Assembly: GCF_932526225.1 (NCBI RefSeq)
Contig: NC_064037.1
Coordinates: 18,531,471 to 18,595,470 of the forward strand
Length of the DNA: 64,000 bases
Direction of reading: 5' to 3'
Source of the DNA: Nematostella vectensis
Lineage: Eukaryota; Cnidaria; Anthozoa; Actiniaria; Edwardsiidae
Positions 54,140 through 64,000 of the stretch are shown piece by piece (the first letter of the stretch is position 1; each line of letters begins with the position of its first letter). A program made the translations under genes and the position numbers. The notes below the pieces were generated by a model, which was not told where the DNA came from, searched no databases, and saw only the letters and a program-made list of their open reading frames with translations.

Positions 54140-55880
54140 CCCTGTAGAGGAGATAGAAAACATTAATCAATACATGAGTTATTTGGGCGTAACACAGGGT
54201 ATCACAGGAGAACGCTGCATTTGCCTAGAGTGTTATCGTTATTTTACCTAGATTTTGAGTTTGGCGAATAAAGTATTCACCTGAAATAGATTTACATGAA
54301 AGGATATATTTCGTTTCATGTTTATTGTAATTCTTTTACACGAGTGCTAGTTGGGGAAACAAAACAGGTCCCCATTTTCATGATGTACAATAAATTATAT
54401 ATTGTGCCTGAAAATCGTTACTTATTAGGTATAGAAAGACCGCAAGTAAGTACATTTATTGTCTCATAGAGCGGATTTCGGAAGACTGTCGTGAGTAATT
54501 CACAATTACTTTTGTGATAAACTCCTATAGGTTTTATACACTATGCATACACTATAACCTGCACATCAGAATTAGACTTGAGGCTCTAAGCCCTATTTTA
54601 ACAAAAATACGCCGATCTAAGATAGCTCACCGATAATGTAAGCGCTAACTCAAATACGTTCTACAAATCAGGTTATTTTATCAGTAAGAATCAGAAATAG
54701 AGAAAACTTAGGGAGTGAAAAATAGTGTTTTATAACAAAGACGTAATGGCGGCAATTCGTTGTTGCTGCTACTAAAACATCAGTAGATAGACACGCCTTC
54801 CTTGACTTTAAATTCCTTGGTTAAAACACAAAAATGTAAAACCGATAAGTTTTCACGAGACTGGGCAAGGTAATCACCTAGGCAAGGTTTAATGCAAGGT
54901 TTAATGCAATTTCAACAAGAATTTCGAATCATAACTCGACACCAAATACGGGTTCTGTCTTCAAAAAGGCCTTACAACTCACAATCTACAAACAAGTGGA
55001 AACAATCGAATATACTTACCAATGAGGCATAACACTTCTAAAATAAACTTTACCTTTTATCTGGAAATCAGTGACTGTAACTCAGAGAAGCAGCTCATTC
55101 GCCATTACCACTTGACGTGTCCATGGTTCCGTTTTCGGCGCCTTCTCGAATGAACTGTTCTGTAAGCTATTCGCGTGAATTTCTCGAGAAGAGCGCCGCT
55201 TTTTTCACATGATTCTTGCACCAGGATATAAGTTAAACACGATGTAAAATATCATATCGTTATCCAAACGATTGATAATCATTTCAGTGAAGAATTCCCC
55301 TGGAACCGTTGTAAACCCGTTGCTTGCAACGCTTCGTGGCCCAGACCTTATTAAATGCATGGCCTGGGTGTGAAAACTCACACTTAGTCCGTAGACTGGT
55401 AAAAAAATGTCTGGCCGGCCGGCCAACGAAATGAATGAAATGAATCACAAAACGGAGATTGAGTTAGTTCCACCTCGCAAGTTTAACTGTGTGTGCAGCT
55501 GCGTTCTACACAACGTCGTGTCCTACACATGATACCAACAAGAGACTTCTTGTCTTTTATTAACAGGCGAGTTAATGACTTTTCTGAACTATTTCTTTGG
55601 TTTGATACTTGTTATACGTATTCTCGCACGTGCGATATTTGGATCTATTTTGGCAGTCTAATAAAGTAATATTGCAATACTAAACGTACAAAGAGAAAAG
55701 GGTATAACATTGTTATCTGTTTTTTTCTATAGGCGAATTGCCTTTAGAGCCTAACGCGTGAGAGCCATGCTCCTTCCCTTGTTCCTGTCCGGAGTGAAGC
55801 TGTCAGTGTGGTATGTTTCTTCAAATACTTAAAACCGGACCACTGGTAACCTTGCAGATCCATTCAGAAAATTGTACCAA
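54140..55880. other. Intergenic, nothing recognised
   Basis: AT-rich unique sequence with a short GC-richer stretch near 55100-55200. Short ORFs show no protein family. Confidence 0.5.
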
Positions 55881-55889
55881 AAGTATGAC

Positions 55890-57165
55890 CCATGATGCGC
55901 TCCGCCGGGAAGACGAGTGCTACTGTGACCACGCATGACATGAAAATAACAATCAAGCAAGATGCCTTCCTTTCAAACGCTAACAACAAGACACGGTTCA
56001 TTACCATGCTAAGGCGTTACCTTTCAGAAGCTGGGTGTAGTACCTTACAAGCGGAGAACGACGCCGAATTATCAAAACAGCCGTAGAATCTGCCGCCAAT
56101 TATGCAGCCACACTTGTTCGTCGGTTTCCAACCCCAATCCACACTTGTAGCGGACGACACAGACCTACTCGTCTTGCTGTGCTATCACACCCGGACAGAC
56201 CGACATGACTTATACTTCCGGCCTGAGCCCAGAAGCATTTCGAGTGGAAGTAGAGTGTGGAGCATGAAACACGTGAGGGCAGAGAGAGCCTGGTCAGGAG
56301 CTATGTAGAGACATACGAATTCTTTATGCAGTATGCATCGGGGGGGAAATCCACGCCGTATTCAAGAATTATGAATTGCCTTACTTTTGAAGCCAAGCTA
56401 AAGCATTTGTAAAGGACGTGTCAACTCCGGCTGCGGTGGCGAGAGCAGGAGAGAATGCGCTTGTGGCACTCTATGGTGGAAAACAAGGAGAACGTCTGGA
56501 CAGCCTCTTGTAACGCAGTGCCATGCAGTGGGCCAAGCAGAGGTGATTGAAGCAGTGGTCGTGCAATTAATTGCGAATGTCGATCGAGGATTGCAGTTGG
56601 AAACTGACGAACGGCCAGGTACTCCCCAGGTCCTCCCCAGGTCCTCCCCAGGTCCTCCCCAGGTCCTCCCCAGGTCCTCTCCAGGTCCTCTCCAGGTCCT
56701 CCCCAGGTCCTCCCCAGGTCCTCCCCAGGTCCTCCCCAGGTCCTCCCCAGGTCCTCCCCAGGTCCTCCCCAGGTCCTCCCCAGGTCCTCCCCAGGTCCTC
56801 CCCAGGTCCTCCCCAGGTCCTCCCCAGGTCCTTCCCAGGTACTCCCCTGGTACTCCCCAGGTCCTCCCCAGGTCCTCCCCAGGTCCTCCCCAGGTCCTCC
56901 CCAGGTCCTCCCCAGGTCCTTCCCAGGTACTCCCCTGGTACTCCCCAGGTACTCCCCAGGTACTCCCCAGGTACTCCCCAGGTACTCCCCAGGTCCTCCC
57001 CAGGTCCTCCCCAGGTACTCCCCAGGTCCTCCCCAGGTCCTCCCCAGGTCCTCCCCATGCTAACAGATCTACAACGGGCATCCCAGGATTTGCTAAAAAT
57101 GATTACGTGCAACTGCGGGAGTGATTGCTTACTGCACGTTGTAGTTGCCGGAAGATTTTTTTCCG
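55890..57165 (+). pseudogene. Dead copy of a transposon-like cysteine-rich protein family, interrupted by a minisatellite
   Basis: Fragments in two frames: KITIKQDAFLSNANNKTRFI, then STLVADDTDLLVLLCYHT (a nuclease-like DDTDLLVLL motif) and HDLYFRPEP, then FVKDVSTPAAVARAGENALV and ALYGGKQGERLDSL, and a C-terminus with LLKMITCNCGSDC. I recall this order from a family that is highly repeated in anthozoan genomes; its function is unknown to me. Stops and frameshifts occur at several places (for example 56084 and 56306), so it is not translated as one protein. Between GQVLP and MLTDLQ, an 11 bp unit from AGGTACTCCCC has expanded to about 440 bp. Confidence 0.6.
56617..57057. repeat. 11 bp minisatellite inside the pseudogene
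   Basis: About 40 copies of aggtcctcccc with aggtactcccc, tcccagg and ctctcc variants. The first and some later copies are aggtactcccc, the sequence expected at this point of the ancestral coding frame (CAG GTA CTC CCC). Open in three plus and two minus frames as a composition effect. Confidence 0.92.
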
Positions 57166-57169
57166 GTAA

Positions 57170-59620
57170 TTTTTTTCTTACTAGAATTTTCAAGTTAGTT
57201 TTTTCTAATTTGTCATTTTTTTTTTCGCATTTTTATTTAGTTTATTTTTTTTCCTTAGATTATTACTTCTGAAATTTTCTCCGATTTATTTTTTATTTCT
57301 TAATTTTTTCTCCAATTTTTTTTTATGTTTGAGAAATGCTATGATAACGATGGGCCAGCCTACGTCCCCACGGCGTCCCCCACGGCACCGAAGGGGTATT
57401 GTTTTCAAATTGTTCCACTTCGTAGAGTTTTCAAGTCGTTCCGTTTTCGATCATCGTTTTCGCGTTTTCGTGTGAACGATACCCGTATCCGTAACAAAAA
57501 AAAGGTTGCGCTTTCAAACGAAAACGGATAGGTGGGGACGGGGTCTTAGGCACGTCCGTTACTGCGCGCGCTCGTATTTTAACTTTTGCCGCGAAGATCG
57601 CTGATTGGTACATGTTCGCGTATGCGCATGCATTAAATACTGGATCCTCTTTCACGCGAACCAGAATGTCGAACGCAAAGAGAGTCCCAGGTCTGGACTA
57701 CGGGTATCCATATTTGATGAATATCTGAGTTATGGTTGTAGTGTATACTGTCAAGGAACAGAGATAACCAAGGTGGAAAACTCTAGGCACAGCTTGTCTG
57801 TTAAATCTCCGGGGAGTCTTCTTACTCTACACTTGTAGTGTCCCTATTGCATAGCATGAGACAAACGGAGCCAGGTCTCACTCAACATAGCTTAATACGA
57901 GCACAATGAGGCTGGTGAGAATCGTCCTGGGTTGATAATCCTGTCTTGGCAGACGCGTATTTTATTCCTGCCGGTACTAATAACAGTGCGTAGGGGGGAG
58001 GGGGGGGGGGGGTCGCAAAGGGGCCGCTTTAATACCTACCCCCCTCTCCTCTCTTGGCGTAATAAGAAGCCCGGAATATAGTGCTGGTTCTGGGTTTAGC
58101 GTGATGCTACGACAAGTCATGTTCAAGCCTTATCAGCGAAATGTGCGAAAACATGGACAAAATATGTCTTAACACAGTATACTTACAAAATGTTGGACAC
58201 AACAAACGATTGAAGAAAAGACTAGCTGAAAATAATATTATATACCTTTAAGAGAAATAACCGTCTCTGCCTTATTCTAACAAAAGAAAGCGCACTTTTC
58301 CCCATTGCGTACTGGAATACGTCCAATATTGGACAACCAAATATGGAAAATATGTCCGATTTCTGAGCAATAGAACAATGGCTATGAACTTGGACTGCGA
58401 AATGTCAACTCAAGTTCAGTCTGGAGGTCTGTATGCGCATGATTTAACAGTTTTTTTCTGATACAATAAAACAATGAGCTGAGTTTAATGTCTGGTGTTT
58501 TGTAAGCTTGAAGCCGTTTAGCTTGGGTCCGCACGACCAACATGTCGCAGAACAGAATAAACTAATTCTCTGGTAGGCTTCTGTATTGTTAACCACTGAA
58601 TAACTTCCACTAAGCATTAAAGAAATCATTTGCATTTAACCATTGTCGATTGTTCGGCTATTTGTTTAGGCGACATAAGTAATTTTGATTTCGCTTTGGC
58701 AACTGCAAAAAATCTTTTATCCATGTTAACCCCTCGAAACAATCAATATATGCAAATGGTTATCAAATACCAAAACGTAGCCGTCGGTTTTTGAAGACTC
58801 TAGGGCCAATCCGCCTTCTACAGTCCAGATCTTTTGTTTAGAATACAAGAGATAGGTCAGGCGTGACTCCATGATAAGCTCTGTCTAATACTTGTCGATA
58901 TTTTGGGCTTATTGATAATAGCCGCGCATCAATACGCATCTTCAAAACCAATCATTGTTTATCAAGCTATATCAAGCCAATTTACGTGACCCCTGAATAC
59001 ATTCAAAACTCAACTTGGAATATGAACCGGCGACAAAACCAAACGAAGTGAATAACTTGGTTTTATTGTTTAATTTTGATACGAATTCTTTTTACAATAC
59101 AGATTCTCGATGCTAATTACTTAATAGCTTTATAAAACAATTGCTGACAATTTGAATGAGTAAAATTGGTGGAATTTTATACAAAGTCACCCGTTCCGCT
59201 ATCACAATATGTTTTCCGGTCATTACAAAAATATGTACACTTTGACTTCGCTACTTCCTGTGTTTGATACTTGTATAGGCATCGAAAGCAATCTTTCAAA
59301 CATCAATCTCGTAATCAATTGTTTATAAGAAGATTATACAACAAGTATGAATTTTAACAAGCTATTCAAATACCTGAACACTTTTTAATGATAGCTCTCT
59401 CTCTCGCATTTTCAGAATTATGTACAGTTTATAGTTTTGTATAATAATGATAGCCGCCTGCTGATATACCACGTCTGCGGATTCGCCAAACATGATCGAC
59501 TTCTATCTTGTATATTCAGCCCCTAAACCAAAGTTCAAAGTCTATTCACTTTAGGTTAAGATATTTGCAAGCAGAATCGAGGCTATTTTTTTCTTTTTGG
59601 TAAACCCCGTTCTTAATGCT
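57170..59620. other. Intergenic, no gene recognised
   Basis: T-rich at 57170-57320, a C/G-rich run at 57985-58013, otherwise unremarkable. The ORFs at 57325, 57605 and 58444 show no family. Confidence 0.5.
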
Positions 59621-59628
59621 ATTTGTGT

Positions 59629-60619
59629 CTATTTTGTCGAGTATTCGCAGCATTTTTGGTAGACTTTTTTCAGGCTCCGACCATGGCTTTTAGGCTTAAT
59701 GCAACTATGCACCACATGGGAAACATATCTTTTGATTCTTCTGGAAGGCTTTCGGCCTTGGAACTTCATTTTCATCCGGTGAACTATGTTAGTATACTGT
59801 AAAGCAGTGAAGCGGTCCCAATTACAATCAAAGCCCATTTCCCCGCCTTTCGCGCCAAGTTTACAGCACCTCCGTACCAGATGGCGAATGCGACGGTTCA
59901 TTCTGGTCGATTTCGTCGGTGTCGTAGTGTTGAGCGCTACTACCAAGTTGTCTTCCGATGTTTTTGGATTTTTAGTTCTTGTACTGGCGGTTACATTGCG
60001 AGAGACTGACATTGGTTTTAATTCCGCCTTGCCAAGCTTGGGTTTCACATCTGAAAAGTGACAATTAACGTAAGTGAATTTTCTCGCTTCGAAATAATCC
60101 CGAAAGCGCAGGCTTTGATTTGGGGCTTTCGAATGCCAATAGAAATGCTTAGGAGCGTCACTAAATGTATATCATATAAAAATCATTCGAGAAAGTGGCT
60201 TCAGCTGTTTAAGAAGCGAAAGCTGTGAGTTTCTTGATAAAGGAAATCGTATATCTTCGCATTCACCAAATGATTTCAATGGCGTAAATTCACTGGAAGT
60301 GTGCTTTAGTTTACGGTCAAACAGACACAAAACAGCCGAGATACAGAGTCTCAAGTATCACTTGTGTTGTAAAGCTAATTGAACGAAAGTTAAATGCCAT
60401 CGGACAAAACTCCGGTCGATTATTTCAAACGCGCAGTGATTTATCTACGATATTGAACCGCACATATTGACAAAAGAAACCCCCACAAAATCTCCGACCA
60501 AAATGCCAACTAGCGTTGTACAAAAAGGCTGATAGATACTCACCAGCTTTTGATGGTCGCCGACCTTCGCAGACGGCTAGAACCAACACGAGCAAAAGGC
60601 AAAACGTAGAAATCTTCAT
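59629..60619 (-). CDS. Small secreted basic six-cysteine protein, two exons
   Basis: Exon 1 (60619-60544) encodes MKISTFCLLLVLVLAVCEGR, a clear signal peptide, then RPSKA. It ends in phase 1 at CTG|gtgagt. Exon 2 (60050-59629) starts after ttttcag and runs to a stop, giving 165 residues in all. The Met of MKIS is chosen over one 19 codons upstream because it starts the signal peptide. The mature protein is basic: a Ser/Thr/Lys-rich linker with possible N-glycosylation sites (NVTAS, NTTTP), then a domain with six cysteines: RRCCKLGAKGGEMGFDC ... SC ... KKVYQKCCEY. The CC-x2-G-x8-D-C opening and the KKVxxxCC close resemble the anaphylatoxin-like domain, but the middle loops are much longer. Several RR/KR pairs could be processed. 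Function unknown; the similarity is tentative. Confidence 0.65.
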
Positions 60620-60679
60620 GGCCTCCGATCTTGGCGCTTGAATGTACAAGTAGTTAGTTTTGCCAAGAGATCCCACAGG

Positions 60680-62190
60680 ATTACCGCTAATTCCTTCCTT
60701 TTCTTCGTGTTCAAATCAAGAAAAATACACCAGGTAGCTTATTCCCTAGTTATACGACTACACTGTTCAAGCTCCTATGGGCAATTAGAGCCAGTATACT
60801 GTTCAAATAAACATTGACCGCACTCGATAAATACTTTACGGGCACTCTGCCAAATATGGACTTAGCGGGGGTGGGACAGGAGGAAATTGGACGTCGGAAA
60901 TATGCCCGGCTTCTATCTCAAGATAACTCGCAGAAGTGCTTGTATGCTTCCTAAATATGCGCAGTTATTTTCAAATTGCCCTAAATATAACTGATTCATG
61001 TCACTGTGTTTGATTGTTGTGGTCACTGCCTATCTCGAGGGTACGTCTTTGCTTTGAGGTAATCGCATAACCAGTGACGTCATCGCTACAATTATACACC
61101 CTTGAATTAGACCTAAATTGATAACAAGGGATTAAAAGATTGCTTACATGATTAGAATAGCAGGTACGTCGAATATTCATAAGGCAATTCTAGAACATAC
61201 CTTAATCTAAAAAAATATTTAATTTCAACTCAAAACTTCATGTTATTACTCGTTTTGGTTTGTTATTACTGGTTACTATTGGGCTGAATAAATTTGCCAT
61301 GGGTTCGTTCAACTTATGGGGGGGGCCTTATGTATTCTAACCATTATAACGGAGAAAATGCTTGGTAAAATAATGTTTCCTTGTATTTGAATCCTTATAT
61401 TCCGAGTGGGTGATAAAAAGCCTTGTTTTTTAAACGGGTGTTGTAGACTAAGAGTGTTGAGCATTGAGTACAATGGCCAATTGAATGATTCACAATGATC
61501 TTGATAGTCTAAAAATATTTCTGGAATAATAACCTAGGTACCCGAGGCTTCGAGCTTCACTAGAGCCGCCAAGCGGCGTCTCTGTTACCCAGGGGATTAT
61601 ATATCAATTGTAATTTCTGCTATGTTTCATGCAATACTTTTTCACATTTTTACAATGACACGCAATATAGTTTACCCAAGTTTATTCTTCCATGGTTCGC
61701 AGAATATTTCTCCTTTCATATCCTGAAGTGACCAATTTAACCAAGTAGTCAAGGGTGGAATATACATTCAGGCTATTTTATCGTTTTAGGAAACTGTAAT
61801 TTCCCTCGTCAATATTAATTGACGCAAAGCCTCGGTCGATACGCCAAAGCCTCATTTTGATATTTCCCGGTATGACCGGGAAACTTTCGCGCGGTGCCAA
61901 ATTAAAAATGTAAATGACTGAATAGCTTCAACAAGTAATTGGACGACTTTTGGGCTATTTTCTTTCTATTTGAACCTTTTGGAAGAAGCTACAGGTTTTA
62001 GCATAGGTGAAGTTGATCCAAACAATAACAAAGAAAGCTCAGATGTCAGGCTTCACGGCATGAATAGACCGTTTAGTTCGAAAACTCCACGGTATCTAGA
62101 GAACAAAGTAAAATTAGGCCACTCGCTTTGTGCTGCTTTATGATTTGATGAAAATATTGCTTTTACAAATAAAAAAAAATTACTACACTT
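60680..62190. other. Upstream region of the secreted-protein gene, no other gene seen
   Basis: AT-rich. It contains a degraded copy of the hairpin MITE (61533-61600: ggtacccgaggcttcgagct ... ttacccaggg) and a tgacgtcatcg CRE-like word near 61075. No coding sequence recognised. Confidence 0.4.
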
Positions 62191-62198
62191 TATACAAG

Positions 62199-62322
62199 AC
62201 GAGAGAAGAAGAAAGAGAGAAGGTTGCACCTAGAGCATTCTCCGTAGCCAGGTAGCCCGAGGTCTCCGAGAATTCGGCCTACAAATATAGAAAAAATGCT
62301 CTCTTTCTTCTTCTCTCGTCAT
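62199..62322. repeat. Short inverted repeat with 22 bp stems
   Basis: gacgagagaagaagaaagag (62199) and its exact inverse ctctttcttcttctctcgtc (ends 62322) flank about 80 bp. It could be a tiny MITE or a long hairpin. Confidence 0.7.
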
Positions 62323-62329
62323 GTATGAG

Positions 62330-63290
62330 TGTTGAAAGGGAAACGAGTAAGTAAAATGGGCCCAAATACTCAAGAGAGATACCAAAAAAGACAATAATAA
62401 AGTGAGTCCACTATGAAGTCTATTTCCTTTAATTTCCCATTTTTTCATCACTATACAAATTCTCTTGCGTACTAGAATACAAACCGAGTGCTTGGGTTAC
62501 CTGTGTTCAATCTCTCCAGGATAAAAAACTCCGACTCAGAGTGCTCGTCCATTTTCTTTTTTTTTGGTGGCTTTGGTGTTTTGGTCGATTTTGTCTTAGC
62601 TAAATTCGTGCGACCAAACAAAACAACACAAAAAAGCTCACAAAATGTCCCGCTCCGGATACGGAAAAAGACGGCCCCGCCAACCAACCATTTCTGCTGT
62701 CTGGGTGTTAGAATTCGCCACTCGAATGATCGCTGTCGCTCATTTTGCAGTTTTAAAGTGGAATGGAAGTAAAACGATTGCATTCCACACAATGGCTCAT
62801 ATCCAGCCAGCATCTCTCGCGGGTTTGCTCAAAGGGCAAACTACAACGACGGCGAGTTGTGAAAACTTCCGCAGCGAGAGATGATTTCCAACCTTTTTTT
62901 TAGTCACAAAAGGATAAATTTAGACAAAAAAAAAAATGCTATTTGTACTAGTTATTTCATTGCACACGAAATATAAGTGAGGCGAATAGGTCGGGACGAA
63001 GTATTTCGAACCTTACAAAACAAATGACAAACAAGACGTACAAAACAATTCTTTATTACCTCCCAAAATCGTATTACACAAATCAATATGAATAAAACCT
63101 AGGAAGTAATTGTTTTGTAAGTTTTTCTCTTCCAAAGCTTTCATGTTTATATCATAACACGAGGCCTAAAAATAAATTTTGCGGGGAAAATTAAGGCAGC
63201 TAATTTGACAGTAGAAATCGCAATCGACCGCAAAGTGGTTTCGATATGACCACAAATTATCGTAGGGTGAGTTTCCATACAATCGTACAG
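62330..63290. other. Intergenic, nothing recognised
   Basis: The overlapping ORFs at 62472-62884 on both strands show no family and look like shadows of composition. Confidence 0.4.
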
Positions 63291-63293
63291 GAC

Positions 63294-63615
63294 CCGGGGG
63301 GGGGGGGGGGGGGGGGGGGCTCCCATATTATAATGACGGGGGTGCTCGTAGGAAATTTTTACCCCTAAATGGTACCAAAAAGGGCGTGGCTCTAGTCAAT
63401 TTTTACCCTAAAAGGTACTAACGAACAACGTACATTTGTAGTTGAAAAGCATGTAAATCCATTTCATTAAACTTTTTTTAATATCGAAGTAGCAGCTTGT
63501 TCTGACCCCTAAAAGGTACCGTGTCACAAAAAAATGCCAGCACTTGAACTCGAACTCCATAAAAGGTACCAAAACCGTGATTTTTACCCCTAAAGGGTAC
63601 TACGATCGAGTGCCA
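63294..63615. repeat. Poly-G run and degenerate acccctaaaaggtac repeats
   Basis: A ~26 bp G run (63295-63319), then about five diverged copies of tttttacccctaaaaggtac spaced 40-90 bp apart. Probably one old repeat element. Confidence 0.6.
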
Positions 63616-63625
63616 GCCTTCTTTT

Positions 63626-63725
63626 GACAAACCCCGTTTTTCAAATCAGACAAACCGCGTTTTTCAAACCAGACAAATCTCGTTTTTCAAACCAGACAAA
63701 CCTCGTTTTTCAAACCAGACAAATT
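63626..63725. repeat. 23 bp tandem repeat
   Basis: About four copies of cagacaaacctcgtttttca plus aac. Confidence 0.88.
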
Positions 63726-64000
63726 TCTTGTTTTGAACCATTTTCTTGTCCCTCGTATGTATCTCCGTTATGTAAATACCTGGGGAAAGTTGTAATAAGC
63801 CTGGATAACTTTAACCGCAGGATAACATTTATTCGGGTTTTGTGGAGCTTTGGCTACCTTAACTAAATGTCTGCCTGCCTTAGTTCATAACTTGAGGCTT
63901 TGTTGTTGTTTGGAGAAGAGCATTGACACTTCTTGCCGCTTGCTTTCTGCCTTGAACGCCATTTTGTTGGACTTCTTCTCGCTTCTTCGTTGCTAAAAAT

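Noticed and set aside
52152-54166. 400-605 residue ORFs on both strands as a cysteine-rich secreted protein
   Set aside because: The 50 bp unit rotates through all frames, so every frame shows the same three translated texts; there is no independent evidence of coding.
56398-57272. Proline-rich PRSSPGPPQVL or glycine-rich GGPGEDLGRTW proteins
   Set aside because: They are translations of the 11 bp minisatellite on either strand, within a pseudogene.
62472-62884. Overlapping ORFs of 79-113 codons as genes
   Set aside because: Three mutually overlapping frames on both strands, low-complexity stretches and no recognisable family or splice context.

Overview
The window is a piece of an animal nuclear genome. 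Genes are split by GT-AG introns, intergenic DNA is full of decayed transposons, and minisatellite arrays up to several kilobases long fill many introns. The protein sequences, a gypsy remnant and a transposon-like pseudogene family that I associate with sea anemones and corals make an anthozoan cnidarian the best guess. That is inference, not proof.

Five genes can be reconstructed. (1) A BRE1/RNF20-type E3 ligase on the minus strand, six N-terminal coding exons between 22528 and 75, running off the left edge. (2) A complete serine racemase gene on the plus strand, five coding exons from 23160 to 42728, 338 residues. It lies head-to-head with BRE1 across a ~630 bp shared promoter region. (3) A complete NSRP1 (CCDC55) splicing-regulator gene on the minus strand, six coding exons from 48759 to 43958, 429 residues, convergent with serine racemase. 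(4) A single-exon SOUL/HEBP-like gene at 49558-50175, divergent from NSRP1. (5) A two-exon gene for a small secreted, basic, six-cysteine protein on the minus strand, 60619-59629. From about 50.2 to 59.6 kb there are only repeats, one pseudogene and unassigned DNA.

The most striking feature is how the minisatellites are placed. In BRE1 introns 1, 4, 5 and 6 and in serine racemase intron 3, the array starts exactly at the 5' splice site. Its unit is made of the last bases of the upstream exon plus the first bases of the intron, so each array holds many copies of an exon tail and donor site. In several cases the unit junction is also an AG, so a unit looks like a miniature acceptor-exon-donor cassette. 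Other arrays (26.9-28.6 kb, 52.2-54.1 kb, 56.6-57.1 kb) also carry an AG|GT core, and one of them has expanded inside the coding sequence of a pseudogene.

Mobile DNA includes two near-identical copies of a ~3.2 kb foldback element with a TA target duplication and TTCGCGAA-rich ends, inside BRE1 intron 4 and part of a ~4.75 kb tandem segmental duplication. There is also a Ginger-like integrase transposon with a 4 bp target duplication and a deleted catalytic core, nested TIR elements at 37.9-39.2 kb, non-LTR and gypsy pseudogenes, tRNA-derived SINEs and several MITEs. All reading-frame and splice calls were made by eye from the sequence; no alignment or search was run.
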